From Limisphaera sp026417315 (GTDB lineage: Bacteria; Verrucomicrobiota; Verrucomicrobiia; Limisphaerales; Limisphaeraceae): a stretch of DNA of 64,000 bases. Numbering within the stretch: position 1 is the stretch's first letter; each line of letters starts with the position of its first letter. Below are positions 1-9,051 of this stretch, piece by piece. The notes under the pieces are model-generated. The model had not been told where the DNA came from. It saw only the letters and a program-made list of their open reading frames with translations, and ran no database searches. The stretch lies in assembly GCF_049537125.1 (NCBI RefSeq), contig NZ_JBMVQY010000004.1, positions 434,001 to 498,000 of the forward strand, written 5' to 3'. A program made the translations under genes and the position numbers.

Positions 1-1461
1 GGAGACGGGAGTGCGCGGCCCGGGGTGTGCGGTGGAGGGGGCGGGGCTGAAGGGGGCGCTGTGTTTAGCGTGGGCGGGCAGGTCAAATTGGAAGGCGTGG
101 ACTTTCAGTACAACAGCGCTGTTGGCGGCCAGGGAGGTTATGATCCGGTCTCCATGGCCGGCTGCGGCGGCGGTAGCGCGCATGGCGGCGCCATCCGGGT
201 CCTGGGCGGAACGCTGCACGTAACCGGTTGCACCTTTGCCGACAACGAGGCGCGAGGAGGCTATGGCGCGCGTTACGGCTGGGGCGGGGTTGCCGAGGGC
301 GGGGGCCTTTGCCTGGGCAGCAACCAGACTCAGATCGTTGGGAGCACCTTTGTGACAAATCGCTGTCAGGGCGGAGGAGGGGCCGCCGGTCAAGGGGGCG
401 CCGTCCATAACGCCGGTGGCCGGTTGGCCATCCGGGACTGCACCTTCCGGGCGAACCGCGCTACTGGCGGCGGAGGCGGCTACCATACACGGCCGGGCGA
501 GGGCTCCGGTGGTGCGTTGCGTCATGGTGCTTCCGTTGCCAGCACTGCACCCTGCGAGATAGCCGGATGCCTGTTCCACGCCAATGAAGCGCGTGGCGGC
601 GACGGGCGAATCAGCCCGTTCGTGTGGTTGGGCGGACAGGGTCTGGGGGGCGCGATCTTGAACAACGGGCACATGACGATCCTCAACTCGACGATATTTG
701 AAAACGTGGCGGTTGGAGGGCAAGGTGGATTCCCCTGGATGGCTTCCTCAGGCGAGGCCGGTGGCGACGCATGGGGCGGGGGCTTGTGCAGTCGCGGGCG
801 GGCCGGCCTGACCAACGTCACCATTGCTGCCAACAGTGCCATGGGGGGCCTTGGCTCGGGCGACCCGGACCCAGGTCTATTGGGCCCGCCCGGCGCCAGT
901 AACGGCGGGGGCCTGGCTGTTTTGGAGAGCCTCTTGTGGCTCAAAAACACCATCATTGCGCACAGCATCACAGGCTCGAACATCTTCGGCGCGCCGGTGG
1001 ACGGCGGACACAACTTGTGTTCCGACGCCAGCGGCGCGTTTCGGGAGCCCAGCAACCTGATCAACACCGACCCCATGCTTGGTCCACTGAGCGACAATGG
1101 CGGGCCGACCTGCACATTAAGGTTGCTCCCCGGCAGCCCGGCCATCGATGCCGGGGAAAACGTGGCCGGATTGACCGTTGACCAGCGCGGCTTGTCCCGC
1201 GCCACCGGAGCCCGCACGGACATTGGCGCGTACGAAAGCTGCCAACCGTTGCAGTTCCTCAGTGTCGGTTGGCTTGACCCGGACCGACTGAAACTGCGTC
1301 TGCTCGCAGAGCCGGGCGCGTACCGGCTCGAAGCCTCCACGAACCTCCTGGCGTGGGTCGAAGTGGGGGCCTTTACCAACTGCACCGTCATCGTGGATTG
1401 GACGAATGCGGTCGAGGACTGTCCGGCGCGTTTCTTCCGCGCCTGTCAAGTTCGGCCTTGA
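1..1461 (+). CDS. Choice-of-anchor Q / right-handed beta-helix surface protein, 5' end missing
   Basis: The frame is open from the first base, so the N-terminus and any signal peptide lie outside; 486 residues are visible. They consist of degenerate glycine-rich rungs built around G-G-x-G-G and of C-T-F-x-x-N-x-A units, as in pectate-lyase-like or chlamydial Pmp-like parallel beta-helices. Next comes the segment D-N-G-G-P-T followed by L-L-P-G-S-P-A-I-D-A-G and D-I-G-A-Y-E, which is the hallmark of the choice-of-anchor Q domain. The last ~70 residues form a separate small module (Y-R-L-E-A-S-T-N-L-x-x-W ... A-R-F-F-R) that also ends two other secreted proteins here. The probable role is a secreted or cell-surface adhesin-like protein; the ligand is unknown. 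Family assignment is firm, function is inferred. Confidence 0.8.
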   Translation, partial: GDGSARPGVCGGGGGAEGGAVFSVGGQVKLEGVDFQYNSAVGGQGGYDPVSMAGCGGGSAHGGAIRVLGGTLHVTGCTFADNEARGGYGARYGWGGVAEGGGLCLGSNQTQIVGSTFVTNRCQGGGGAAGQGGAVHNAGGRLAIRDCTFRANRATGGGGGYHTRPGEGSGGALRHGASVASTAPCEIAGCLFHANEARGGDGRISPFVWLGGQGLGGAILNNGHMTILNSTIFENVAVGGQGGFPWMASSGEAGGDAWGGGLCSRGRAGLTNVTIAANSAMGGLGSGDPDPGLLGPPGASNGGGLAVLESLLWLKNTIIAHSITGSNIFGAPVDGGHNLCSDASGAFREPSNLINTDPMLGPLSDNGGPTCTLRLLPGSPAIDAGENVAGLTVDQRGLSRATGARTDIGAYESCQPLQFLSVGWLDPDRLKLRLLAEPGAYRLEASTNLLAWVEVGAFTNCTVIVDWTNAVEDCPARFFRACQVRP

Positions 1462-2148
1462 TGCCGGACAGGAGGGCCCTTCCCGACGGCCGGGCTGCGG
1501 CGGCCAAACCCACAGAGCCTCCCGCACACTGGGGCGATGGCAGCCGTGGAACTGCCTTCTTAAGGCTCGCTTCTTGCGTGACGGGCTGAAAAGCCCCAGG
1601 CGGATGACGCGGTCGGTGGTGCTGGCACTGCGGCGCAAGGTGGAAGGTGCGTTTGAGACGCAGGCGGCAGGCACTGATGTATGCACGGAGCGGGAAAACC
1701 CGGAGTTCGAGGGCTGGTGGGTGGGACGGAGGCAGGAGTCGGGCCTGGAGGGCCTTGGGGTCAGGGAGGAGCGTTGGGCGGGCTGGTGGCGGTGTGTTTG
1801 TAGGCGGACGGTATGGTGAGCGCACGAGAAGCGGCGAGCCGCACCGCTTGGATTTGTGGCGGCGGTGCCGGGCCGACGACTTCTTGTGTGGGCCAGTGGC
1901 GTTCGGTGCGATCACAGCAAAGGCCGGTGTGGGTCACAATGCACGCTGGGACGGTGGCGCTCGAGCTCTGGGGATGTTGACGCGTGGTCACTTGGGCGGT
2001 GTGAAGGGTGGTTTTGGCGCTTGGAGCAGCTCACGCTCTTGAGGGGCACGATCGGGGGCGGAACATGCGCCCTCTTTCTCGACCTCCCGTGAAATGCACT
2101 TTACATGGCGATCGGGGCGACTAGGCTTGCCGGCGGACAAGGAACGTT
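1462..2148. other. Spacer without recognised gene
   Basis: About 690 bases between the beta-helix protein and the TIGR04073 lipoprotein. Several frames are open because of high GC, but none gives a recognisable protein or a convincing ribosome-binding site. The 3' end must hold the promoter of the lipoprotein gene; I could not pick out a convincing -35/-10 pair. Confidence 0.5.
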
Positions 2149-2589
2149 ATGAAGGCGAGCATCCAATTCCTGGTGGGTTTGGCGATGGCGACGGGGCTGT
2201 TGTGCGGTTGTGCGGGGCCGGAGCAGAAGTTGGGGCGGGGCCTGCGGAACACGACGGAGATTGTGCGCTGGGGGGAGTTGCGCCGCACGGTGGAGCAGAC
2301 CGCGTTGTTCGATTCGCCGGATCAGGCCTACACCACGGGGTTGGTACGCGGGTTCAACCGGTCCATGGCACGTTTTGGCGTGGGCCTGTACGAGATTGTG
2401 ACGGCGCCTTTCCCACCCTACGAGCCGGTCGCCACGCGATATCTGTCGCCCGAGCCGGTGTATCCGGACAACTACAAACCGGACCTTTTGGCGGTGCCGG
2501 CCTTCGATTCGGCGAACGAACTGGGCTTCAGTGGGGGCGATGTGGCGCCCATGATTCCGAACAGCCGTTTCAAGATTTTCGATCGCTAA
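2149..2589 (+). CDS. Exosortase system-associated lipoprotein, TIGR04073 family
   Basis: 146 residues. It starts with a short Lys-containing n-region, a hydrophobic stretch and a lipobox ending L-L-C-G-C near residue 20, so it should be lipidated and held in the outer envelope. The mature part has the family layout: a Gly/Arg-rich segment (K-L-G-R-G-L-R-N), a Tyr/Thr-rich middle, then the stretch around G-L-Y-E-I-V-T-A-P-F-P with Pro/Tyr-rich residues and a closing R-F-K-I-F-D-R. In the family this protein co-occurs with the PEP-CTERM/exosortase system; its molecular job is not known. The ATG has a good AAGGAA ribosome-binding site at 2139-2144. A terminator follows immediately, so it is probably monocistronic. 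The PEP-CTERM substrate at 21.2 kb fits the association. Confidence 0.82.
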   Translation: MKASIQFLVGLAMATGLLCGCAGPEQKLGRGLRNTTEIVRWGELRRTVEQTALFDSPDQAYTTGLVRGFNRSMARFGVGLYEIVTAPFPPYEPVATRYLSPEPVYPDNYKPDLLAVPAFDSANELGFSGGDVAPMIPNSRFKIFDR

Positions 2590-2612
2590 ACCGGCGGCGT
2601 TCGCCGGAAGCG

Positions 2613-2653
2613 AAGGGCGCGCTGTGGGAATTGTCCCGGCGCGCCTTTGTTTT
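2613..2653 (+). terminator. Intrinsic terminator of the TIGR04073 gene
   Basis: Left arm AAGGGCGCGC (2613-2622) pairs with right arm GCGCGCCTTT (2639-2648) with one mismatch. An inner GGGA/TCCC stem closes an ATTG loop, and TTTGTTTTG follows. It ends only a few bases before the ispE start, so ispE is probably read from its own promoter or by read-through. Confidence 0.65.
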
Positions 2654-2656
2654 GCC

Positions 2657-3538
2657 ATGGAACTGCAGAAACCGTCTCCTGCGAAGCTGAACCTGGTGCT
2701 GAACGTGTTGGGTCGCCGTCCGGATGGCTACCACGAGTTGGAGACCATTCTACATCCCCTGGCAGTGCAGGACCGTCTGGTTTTCGAGACGCGGCCGCAC
2801 GGGATCGAGCTTACCTGTACGGATCCGCGGCTGCCCACGGATGACCGAAACCTGGTGTACAGGGCGGCCCGAATGTTCTTCGAGGCATCGGGCGTGCGGG
2901 CCGGGGTACGCATTCATCTGGAGAAACGGCTCCCGCAGGGTGCCGGACTGGGCGGGGGAAGCGGGAACGCGGCCGCCACGCTGCTGGCACTCAATGAATG
3001 TTTTGGGGCGCCACTGGGAGAGAGCGCGTTGCACGAGCTGGCCGCCCGGCTGGGATCCGACGTGCCGTTTTTCCTGCGCGGAGTGCCCGCCCTGGCCACT
3101 GGTCGGGGGGAATGCCTGGAATGGCTGGACTGGTTTCCCGCCCTGCGTGGCTGTGCGTTTGTGGTGGTGCATCCCGGCTTTGGGATCGCCACACCCTGGG
3201 CGTACGCGCAACTGCGTCGGTTCCCGGAGGTTCTGCATGGGACGCCGGGCCGGGCCCGGGCGGCGTTGGTCGCTTTGCAAGGAGACGACCCTCGAAAGGC
3301 CGGGGCGGAGTTTTACAACGCGTTCGAGGCTCCAGCCTTTGAAAAGTTTCCGGTGCTGGCGCTGTATTGCGAGTTTTTCGCCTCCCACGGCGCTTACGGG
3401 GCGCGGATGAGCGGGAGCGGTTCGGCCGTGTTTGCGGTGGTTCCGGATGTCGCTGCGGGAGAACGGATGCTGGAAGCTTTCAAGGACCGGTTCGGAAATC
3501 GGGTCTGGGCCGCGGTCGTACCGGTTTGCCCGGGCTGA
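2657..3538 (+). CDS. ispE: 4-diphosphocytidyl-2-C-methyl-D-erythritol kinase
   Basis: 293 residues, the normal size. It phosphorylates the 2-hydroxyl of CDP-methylerythritol with ATP, the fourth step of the MEP isoprenoid pathway, in the cytoplasm. The start M-E-L-Q-K-P-S-P-A-K-L-N-L matches the conserved IspE N-terminus (A-K-I-N-L and R-x-D-G-Y-H-E-L). The GHMP-kinase ATP-binding loop P-Q-G-A-G-L-G-G-G-S-G-N-A-A is near residues 95-110. The C-terminal GHMP motif A-R-M-S-G-S-G-S-A-V-F is at about 255-265. The ATG at 2657 was chosen over a frame that opens at 2624 because homology begins there. No other MEP gene lies nearby. Confidence 0.95.
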   Translation: MELQKPSPAKLNLVLNVLGRRPDGYHELETILHPLAVQDRLVFETRPHGIELTCTDPRLPTDDRNLVYRAARMFFEASGVRAGVRIHLEKRLPQGAGLGGGSGNAAATLLALNECFGAPLGESALHELAARLGSDVPFFLRGVPALATGRGECLEWLDWFPALRGCAFVVVHPGFGIATPWAYAQLRRFPEVLHGTPGRARAALVALQGDDPRKAGAEFYNAFEAPAFEKFPVLALYCEFFASHGAYGARMSGSGSAVFAVVPDVAAGERMLEAFKDRFGNRVWAAVVPVCPG

Positions 3539-3884
3539 GGCATTTGCCCGGTTCCCGACTGGCTGTCATGGGGATTGTGGGGCGGGCTCTTTTGGCAGCC
3601 GCGATCGGGGTTGAAGCCCGTGGTTGGGGAAGAGCGCACGTCTTTGACGGAACCGACCTCGATTTCACCGGCGCCCGGCGGCCAGCTTCTTCCGCGGGGC
3701 AAAACGGGCGGGGCGGAGAACGGATCGTTCGGTTGAAGCACGGGCAGATCGTGCCGAGCTGCGTTGCCGATCCCGCCGGGAAGGACCGCGTTGACGCGCG
3801 CCCTCGGAGGGGGCGGGCTGGGTTTGTGATTTGGAGACGACTCCATACTTCGTTCGATTGACATGCGCATCCAGATCCGTGCAA
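3539..3884. other. Spacer between ispE and the Gfo/Idh/MocA gene
   Basis: About 350 bases with no recognisable gene, RNA or terminator. Confidence 0.4.
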
Positions 3885-5261
3885 ATGGTTGGCATGAGTC
3901 AAAGGCGCAGTGTCACTCGTCGCCAGTTTCTGCAAGCGGCCGGGCGAAGCACCGTGGGCGTGGCAGCGGGGCTGGCCTTCCCCAACCTCTTCCTCAACCG
4001 AACGAAGGCGGCCACGGGTCAGAATCCGTCGGAATTCATCCGCGTGGGATTCATCGGCGTGGGCGGCCAGGGCATGAGCAACCTGCGGGCGCTCATGAAA
4101 AACGCGGTGGCGGTTTGCGATGTGGACCAGAACCACCTGGAAGCAGCGCAGAAAGCCGTGGAGAAAGCCACGGGCCGCACCTGCGCGGGGTATCGGGATT
4201 ACCGGCGCATGCTCGAGGACAAGTCGGTGGATGCGGTTTGCATCAGTACGCCGGATCATTGGCATGCGCTGCCCACCATCCACGCATGCGAGGCGGGCAA
4301 GGATGTGTATGTGGAGAAGCCGCTGACGCTGACGATCGAGGAGGGGCAGGTCATGGTGGCGGTGGCACGGCGGACGGGTCGGGTGGTCCAGACCGGGAGC
4401 CAACAGCGGTCCGATGCCCGGTTTCGGCAGGCGGTCGAATTGGTGCGCAACGGCCGGCTCGGAGTCATCAAGCGGGTGTTGGTGGGCTTGACGGGGGTCA
4501 ACTGGACTCAGGAGCCCCCCGTACCGGATTCGGAGCCGCCGCCCGAGCTGGACTATGACATGTGGTTGGGCCCGGCGCCCTGGCGACCGTACAACAAACA
4601 CCGCGTGCATTACTATTTTCGGTTTTTCTGGGACTATTCCGGGGGCCAGATGACCAATTGGGGGGCGCATCATCTGGACATCGCACAATGGGGACTCGGG
4701 ATGGATGGCTCGGGTCCGCTGGAGATTCGCGGCACGGGCGAGTACGATCCGCAGAAACGGTTCGAGGTGCCCGTGTCCTTCTCCATCACCTACCGGTATG
4801 CCAACGGGGTGGTGGTGGAGTGTCGGAGTCCGCGGGCCCTGGTCTCCGAGTTGTTGCCGGATCGGCAAAAGGAAGCCCGGGAGATCCTCAACGGGCGCGA
4901 CGAATTCACCGGCTGCATCTTTGAGGGCGAACGAGGGCTGTTGTACATCAACCGCGGTGCGATCGCGACGTGGCCGGAGGAGATTCTGCAGCAATCCATC
5001 GGGGACAACGACCTGCGGGTGTACGCCAGCCGCAATCATCATCAGAACTGGCTGGAGTGCATTCGCACGCGGGCGCTGCCGATCTGCGATGTGGCGGTCG
5101 GGCATCGGTCGGCCACGGTTTGTCATTTGGGCAACATTGCCGTGCGGACGGGGAAAGTGGTCCGCTGGGATCCGAATCAGGAGCGGATTGTAGGCGACGC
5201 AGAGCTGGCACGCTGGGTTTCCAAGCCGTATCGGGCGCCCTGGTCGCTGCCCAAGGTCTGA
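3885..5261 (+). CDS. Tat-exported Gfo/Idh/MocA family oxidoreductase
   Basis: About 458 residues. The N-terminus carries a twin-arginine signal (R-R-Q-F-L-Q-A-A-G) followed by a hydrophobic stretch, so the protein is probably exported folded with its cofactor. The NAD(P)-binding Rossmann domain starts at R-V-G-F-I-G-V-G-G-Q-G. The strongly conserved E-K-P-L-T-L-T loop with its substrate-site Lys follows, and then the alpha/beta C-terminal domain typical of this family in Planctomycetes and Verrucomicrobia (W-L-G-P-A-P-W-R-P-Y-N and G-G-Q-M-T-N-W-G-A-H-H-L-D). Family members oxidise or isomerise sugars and sugar alcohols; the substrate here cannot be told. ATGs at 3885 and 3894 are both possible and neither has a strong ribosome-binding site. 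A second Tat-type member lies at 49,977. Confidence 0.9.
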   Translation: MVGMSQRRSVTRRQFLQAAGRSTVGVAAGLAFPNLFLNRTKAATGQNPSEFIRVGFIGVGGQGMSNLRALMKNAVAVCDVDQNHLEAAQKAVEKATGRTCAGYRDYRRMLEDKSVDAVCISTPDHWHALPTIHACEAGKDVYVEKPLTLTIEEGQVMVAVARRTGRVVQTGSQQRSDARFRQAVELVRNGRLGVIKRVLVGLTGVNWTQEPPVPDSEPPPELDYDMWLGPAPWRPYNKHRVHYYFRFFWDYSGGQMTNWGAHHLDIAQWGLGMDGSGPLEIRGTGEYDPQKRFEVPVSFSITYRYANGVVVECRSPRALVSELLPDRQKEAREILNGRDEFTGCIFEGERGLLYINRGAIATWPEEILQQSIGDNDLRVYASRNHHQNWLECIRTRALPICDVAVGHRSATVCHLGNIAVRTGKVVRWDPNQERIVGDAELARWVSKPYRAPWSLPKV

Positions 5262-5958
5262 ACATGGGCGGAATGGAGCGCGCCTGAATGGAAGGCGCAT
5301 GATACGGGGGCCGGCCGAAGGCCGGGCAGACATGGTTGGGGCTGGTCCGGGGCGGACCGAGCCACACGCGGCGCCGGCTGGTTGCACGGCGCGAAGCTGC
5401 CGGCCTGTCTGCTCCCCGGCTCGACTGCAGGCGCAAGCGCGCTCCGGCCGCGCAGATCGGAGAGGCTGCGCCGCCGGGGTCGGGACCTGAGAGTTCCGTG
5501 CCGGCGATGCAATTTTGTCGGGTGTTCTTCGAGCATCGACTCGCGGTGGGCTTCGGTTGAGCGGACCCGGGTTGAGACGGCGTAGCCACCGCACAGGGGG
5601 TGCGAAGTCCGGGCTGGGCTCTGCATTTCGTACCAGGGTACCAGAAGCAGGCATCCGTGCATTGCGGACGCGCGCACGAGATTGCGGCGGGTGAACTCCC
5701 GGGGAGTTACCGGCTCTGCTTTTTGCGCGCCAACCTCCGGGCGGCTCGCGGCCGACGACGGCGGACTGGCCGCAGGGGACCGCCGGGGGTCCGGAGAACC
5801 TGCCCGGGCTTCGACGACCGGCCCGCGCCTTCCGCTTGACAGCGCCGGGCGCGCCTGCCTACAAGGCCAGTCCAGTCTGTCCGAGCCGGCGCGGCCCCGG
5901 ACGGAAGCTGCGGTTGTTTGAACGCTTCGACCCAACCGGAGGACCAAAGTGGAGGATT
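5262..5958. other. Spacer without recognised gene
   Basis: About 700 bases between the oxidoreductase gene and the NEW3/ABC operon. A small inverted repeat (GCGCCTGAATGGAAGGCGC) lies just downstream of the oxidoreductase stop at about 5279-5300; it lacks a T-run. The promoter for the following operon should be near the 3' end. I see no gene in it. Confidence 0.45.
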
Positions 5959-7167
5959 ATGAAGCGCGTGACCAAGCTTTGTTGGATGGTGGGGTTGCTG
6001 GGGTGGCTGGGGTCGGGTGCCGACCCGCTTCTGGCTGCCACCAGCACCAATGACCTGCCGGAACGATATTTCACAGCGGCGTTTCAATATCCGGGTGTGC
6101 GGCTCAGTCCGGAGGACAGCCTCAACGTGGACGTGCGGTTGAAAAACCGCGGCCGCAGTGACGAGACGGTGTTGTTGGAGGTGACCGAGCAACCGGCGGA
6201 CTGGAACGTGGAGATTCGCCGCTACGGCACGGCCGTGACCGGTGTTTTCCTGCCCTCGGGAGAGGATCAAACGCTGACCTTCACGGCTCGTCCGAAGGAC
6301 CGGAACCTCAAGCGGCTTCCGGAGGGGACGTACCGTTTTGCCATCCGGGCTCATACTCCGGACAACGCCCTGGTGCGGGAATCGTCGCTGGTGGTTACCG
6401 TCAGCTCGGGCGAGCATGGCCCGGAGCGCATCACGTTGGAAACCTCGTATCCCACGCTGCGGGGCTCCAGCGGCGACAAATTCCAGTTCTCGCTGGATGT
6501 GCGAAACGAGACCGGTCAGGACGCAGTGTTCAACTTCCGGGCCACGGCGCCCCAGGGCTGGCAGACCTCCTTCCGGCCCGCCTACGAATCCAAGCAGATC
6601 ACCTCGTTGCAGATCAATGCCGGTTCGAGTCGGTCGATCGAGTTCGAGGTGACCCCGCCCTATCGGGCCCAGGCGGGCGAGTACGATTTCAAGGTGGAGG
6701 TGGAGGCGGGTCGGGCGCGAGCCGAGAAGGATCTGAAGGTGGTGTTGACGGGCACCTACGATCTCAAGGTCGGCACGCCGAGCGGGCTGCTCTCGCTGGT
6801 CACCGAGCGGGGGAAAAAGACCACTGCCACGTTGCTGGTCCAGAACACCGGTTCGGCGCCGCAGCGGGAGATCAGTTTTCAATCTTTCAAGCCGGAGAAT
6901 TGGAAGGTCGAGTTCTCCCCGGAGAAGCTGGAGAATGTGCAACCGGGCGAGGTCAAACAGGTGGAGGTCAGCATCACCCCGGCCGAGCAGGCCCTGGTGG
7001 GCGATTACTCGGTCAGCCTGGCCATCGATGGGGAACGGGTCAATCGCGACCTGGAATTCCGGGTCACCATCCGGGCGGGAGCCACATGGGGCTGGGTGGG
7101 CCTGGCCATCATCGTGCTGGTGGTGGCGGGCCTGGGTGTGACGTTTCACTATTTGGGCCGCCGGTGA
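5959..7167 (+). CDS. NEW3 domain-containing membrane-anchored protein of an ABC-2 operon
   Basis: About 402 residues. There is a signal peptide at ~1-30 (L-C-W-M-V-G-L-L-G-W-L-G), then repeated Ig-like beta-sandwich segments, including two NEW3-type copies around the phrases N-V-D-V-R-L-K-N-R-G and A-T-L-L-V-Q-N-T-G-S. One C-terminal transmembrane helix (G-W-V-G-L-A-I-I-V-L-V-V-A-G-L-G) ends in a short basic tail, so the protein is anchored by its C-terminus with its bulk outside the membrane. The ATG has a perfect GGAGG at 5951-5955, which rules against the longer open frame from 5836. The gene is separated by one base from the ABC ATPase gene, so it is a component of the transporter. NEW3 proteins commonly accompany ABC-2 systems; the cargo is unknown. 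Confidence 0.82.
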   Translation: MKRVTKLCWMVGLLGWLGSGADPLLAATSTNDLPERYFTAAFQYPGVRLSPEDSLNVDVRLKNRGRSDETVLLEVTEQPADWNVEIRRYGTAVTGVFLPSGEDQTLTFTARPKDRNLKRLPEGTYRFAIRAHTPDNALVRESSLVVTVSSGEHGPERITLETSYPTLRGSSGDKFQFSLDVRNETGQDAVFNFRATAPQGWQTSFRPAYESKQITSLQINAGSSRSIEFEVTPPYRAQAGEYDFKVEVEAGRARAEKDLKVVLTGTYDLKVGTPSGLLSLVTERGKKTTATLLVQNTGSAPQREISFQSFKPENWKVEFSPEKLENVQPGEVKQVEVSITPAEQALVGDYSVSLAIDGERVNRDLEFRVTIRAGATWGWVGLAIIVLVVAGLGVTFHYLGRR

Positions 7168-7168
7168 C

Positions 7169-7912
7169 ATGGCTGCGATCATCCAGACGCAGGGCCTGAC
7201 CCGACGGTACGGCCGCCAAACCGCCGTCGAGCAGCTCGATCTCGAGGTGCAGGAGGGCGAGATCTTCGGCTTTCTCGGCCCCAACGGCGCGGGAAAGACG
7301 ACCACCATCCTGATGTTGCTGGGCCTGACCGAACCCAGCGCGGGCTCTGCGCGCGTGTTGGGCTACGACCCGGTGCGCGATCCCCTGCCGATCAAGCGCC
7401 AGGTCGGGTATTTACCGGAAAATGTCGGCTTTTACGATGACCTCACCGGGCGGGAGAACCTCCGTTACATCGCCGACTTGAACGGCATCCCTGAACCCGA
7501 GGCCACGGGAAAAATCGAATCGGCGCTCCGGACGGTGGGCCTGGCCGACGAAGGGGACAAGCTGGTGGGGGCTTATTCCCGGGGCATGCGGCAACGGCTG
7601 GGGATCGCGGAGCTCCTGGTCAAGGACCCGCGGTTGCTGATTCTCGACGAACCGACTCTGGGACTGGACCCCGACGGAACCAACAAGATGCTGGATTTGA
7701 TCCGGGATCTGAACCGGTCCCGGGGCATCACGGTGATGCTTTCGTCGCACCTGCTGGATCAGGTGCAGCGGATTTGCCACCGGGTCGGCATCATGATCAA
7801 GGGTCGCCTGGTCGCCCTGGGGACCATCGAGGAACTGGCCCGGCGCAAGGGCGCCGACAGCGGGCGCCCGGTTCTGGAAGAGATTTACATGCGTTACTTC
7901 AAGGAGGCCTGA
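7169..7912 (+). CDS. ABC transporter ATP-binding protein (ABC-2 type)
   Basis: 247 residues, a single nucleotide-binding domain. Walker A is G-P-N-G-A-G-K-T at residues 37-44. The signature region is Y-S-R-G-M-R-Q-R-L-G, a degenerate form of LSGGQ that is usual in CcmA-type ATPases. Walker B is L-L-I-L-D-E-P-T-L-G-L-D-P, and the switch His is in S-S-H-L-L. It powers the permease encoded three bases downstream. The protein starts one base after the NEW3 stop, indicating translational coupling. It resembles NosF/GldA-like ATPases that serve ABC-2 exporters or envelope machines; substrate unknown. Confidence 0.92.
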   Translation: MAAIIQTQGLTRRYGRQTAVEQLDLEVQEGEIFGFLGPNGAGKTTTILMLLGLTEPSAGSARVLGYDPVRDPLPIKRQVGYLPENVGFYDDLTGRENLRYIADLNGIPEPEATGKIESALRTVGLADEGDKLVGAYSRGMRQRLGIAELLVKDPRLLILDEPTLGLDPDGTNKMLDLIRDLNRSRGITVMLSSHLLDQVQRICHRVGIMIKGRLVALGTIEELARRKGADSGRPVLEEIYMRYFKEA

Positions 7913-7915
7913 GCC

Positions 7916-8863
7916 ATGTGGACCATCTGCCGCAAGGAACTGGCGGACCATTTTAGTTCCACCCGTTTCCTGCTGCTGTTCTGCCTGATCTTCATGGTGG
8001 CGCTGGTGGCCGCCTACATGGCTGTGGAAAATGTGCACAAGGCGCTCGAGGGGTTTCCCAAGTCCTCCCACGTATTCCTGATGATGTTCACCACCCCGGG
8101 GAAGTTTTTCTCGCTCGTACAGTTCGTCGCGTTTTTCGGGCCGTTGTTGGGGATCATCATGGGCTTTGACGCCATCAATCGGGAACGGCACTTGCGAACC
8201 CTGGGCAAGCTCTTGTCGCAGCCGATCTTTCGGGACGCGGTGATCAACGGGAAGTTTCTAGCCGGCGTGATCACGGTGACGCTGGTCATGGTGAGCCTGC
8301 TGTTGTTGTTGACCGGGATGGGGCTGGTAACCCTGGGGGTGGTGCCGGGTTGGGAGGAGATCGCGCGGCTGGCCGTGTATCTCATCATCAGCATCGCGTA
8401 TATCTCCTTCTGGCTGGGATTGGCGATTCTGTTCTCCATCGTGTTCCGCTCCCTGGCCACGTCGGCGCTGGCCTCGGTGGCGCTGTGGATCTTTTTCTCC
8501 TTTTTCATGGGCTTCGTCGCCGACATGGCAGCGGACACCCTGCGGCCCGTGTACAATCGGCGGGACGTGGAACAGGTGGTGGCCAACGACCGCCTGGCGC
8601 ATGCGTTCAGCCTGGTATCTCCGGTGGTCCTTTACGGAGAAGCCACGGGTCCCATTCTGGATCCCTTCCAGCGAAGTGCCGGATCCCTGCTGGTGATCAC
8701 GCCGATGGAGGCATTCTCCTTGGAGCGCTTTCGGGGTCCTCTGCCGCTGGACCAGTCCATGTTCATCGTCTGGCCGCATATTGTCCTGATGATGGCTCTG
8801 ACCCTGATCTGCTTCGGGATCGGGTACGTCACCTTCTTGCGGCAGGAGATTCGAACCGTCTAG
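7916..8863 (+). CDS. ABC-2 type transporter permease
   Basis: 315 residues with about six hydrophobic helices. The N-terminus M-W-T-I-C-R-K-E-L-A-D-H-F-S is the typical amphipathic start of ABC-2 permeases, followed by a first membrane helix and a large extracytoplasmic loop. Later conserved features include F-D-A-I-N-R-E-R followed by L-L-S-Q-P-I, the ABC-2/NosY-type core. The ribosome-binding site AAGGAGG (7901-7907) sits inside the end of the ATPase gene, so the three genes form one coupled operon. Confidence 0.9.
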   Translation: MWTICRKELADHFSSTRFLLLFCLIFMVALVAAYMAVENVHKALEGFPKSSHVFLMMFTTPGKFFSLVQFVAFFGPLLGIIMGFDAINRERHLRTLGKLLSQPIFRDAVINGKFLAGVITVTLVMVSLLLLLTGMGLVTLGVVPGWEEIARLAVYLIISIAYISFWLGLAILFSIVFRSLATSALASVALWIFFSFFMGFVADMAADTLRPVYNRRDVEQVVANDRLAHAFSLVSPVVLYGEATGPILDPFQRSAGSLLVITPMEAFSLERFRGPLPLDQSMFIVWPHIVLMMALTLICFGIGYVTFLRQEIRTV

Positions 8864-9051
8864 GACCGGGCGAGTCCGGGAGAGTTTCCCACTCGAACCC
8901 GGGCCCTTCATCGCGACCCCCGGGTGTCGTGCCCGTGCGGGGCCGGACCGCCTGGCGGAGGACCTTCTCGCGGCCTGTCTTCGACTCCGGGCGTCCCCTC
9001 GCCGGCTTTGCCGTTGAGGGGCGTGGAGCCGTCTCGTAAGGTGCGGAGCCG

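Noticed and set aside
3480..5654. Minus-strand frame opposite the first Gfo/Idh/MocA gene
   Set aside because: The plus-strand protein has a Tat signal, Rossmann motif and E-K-P loop; the opposite frame has none.
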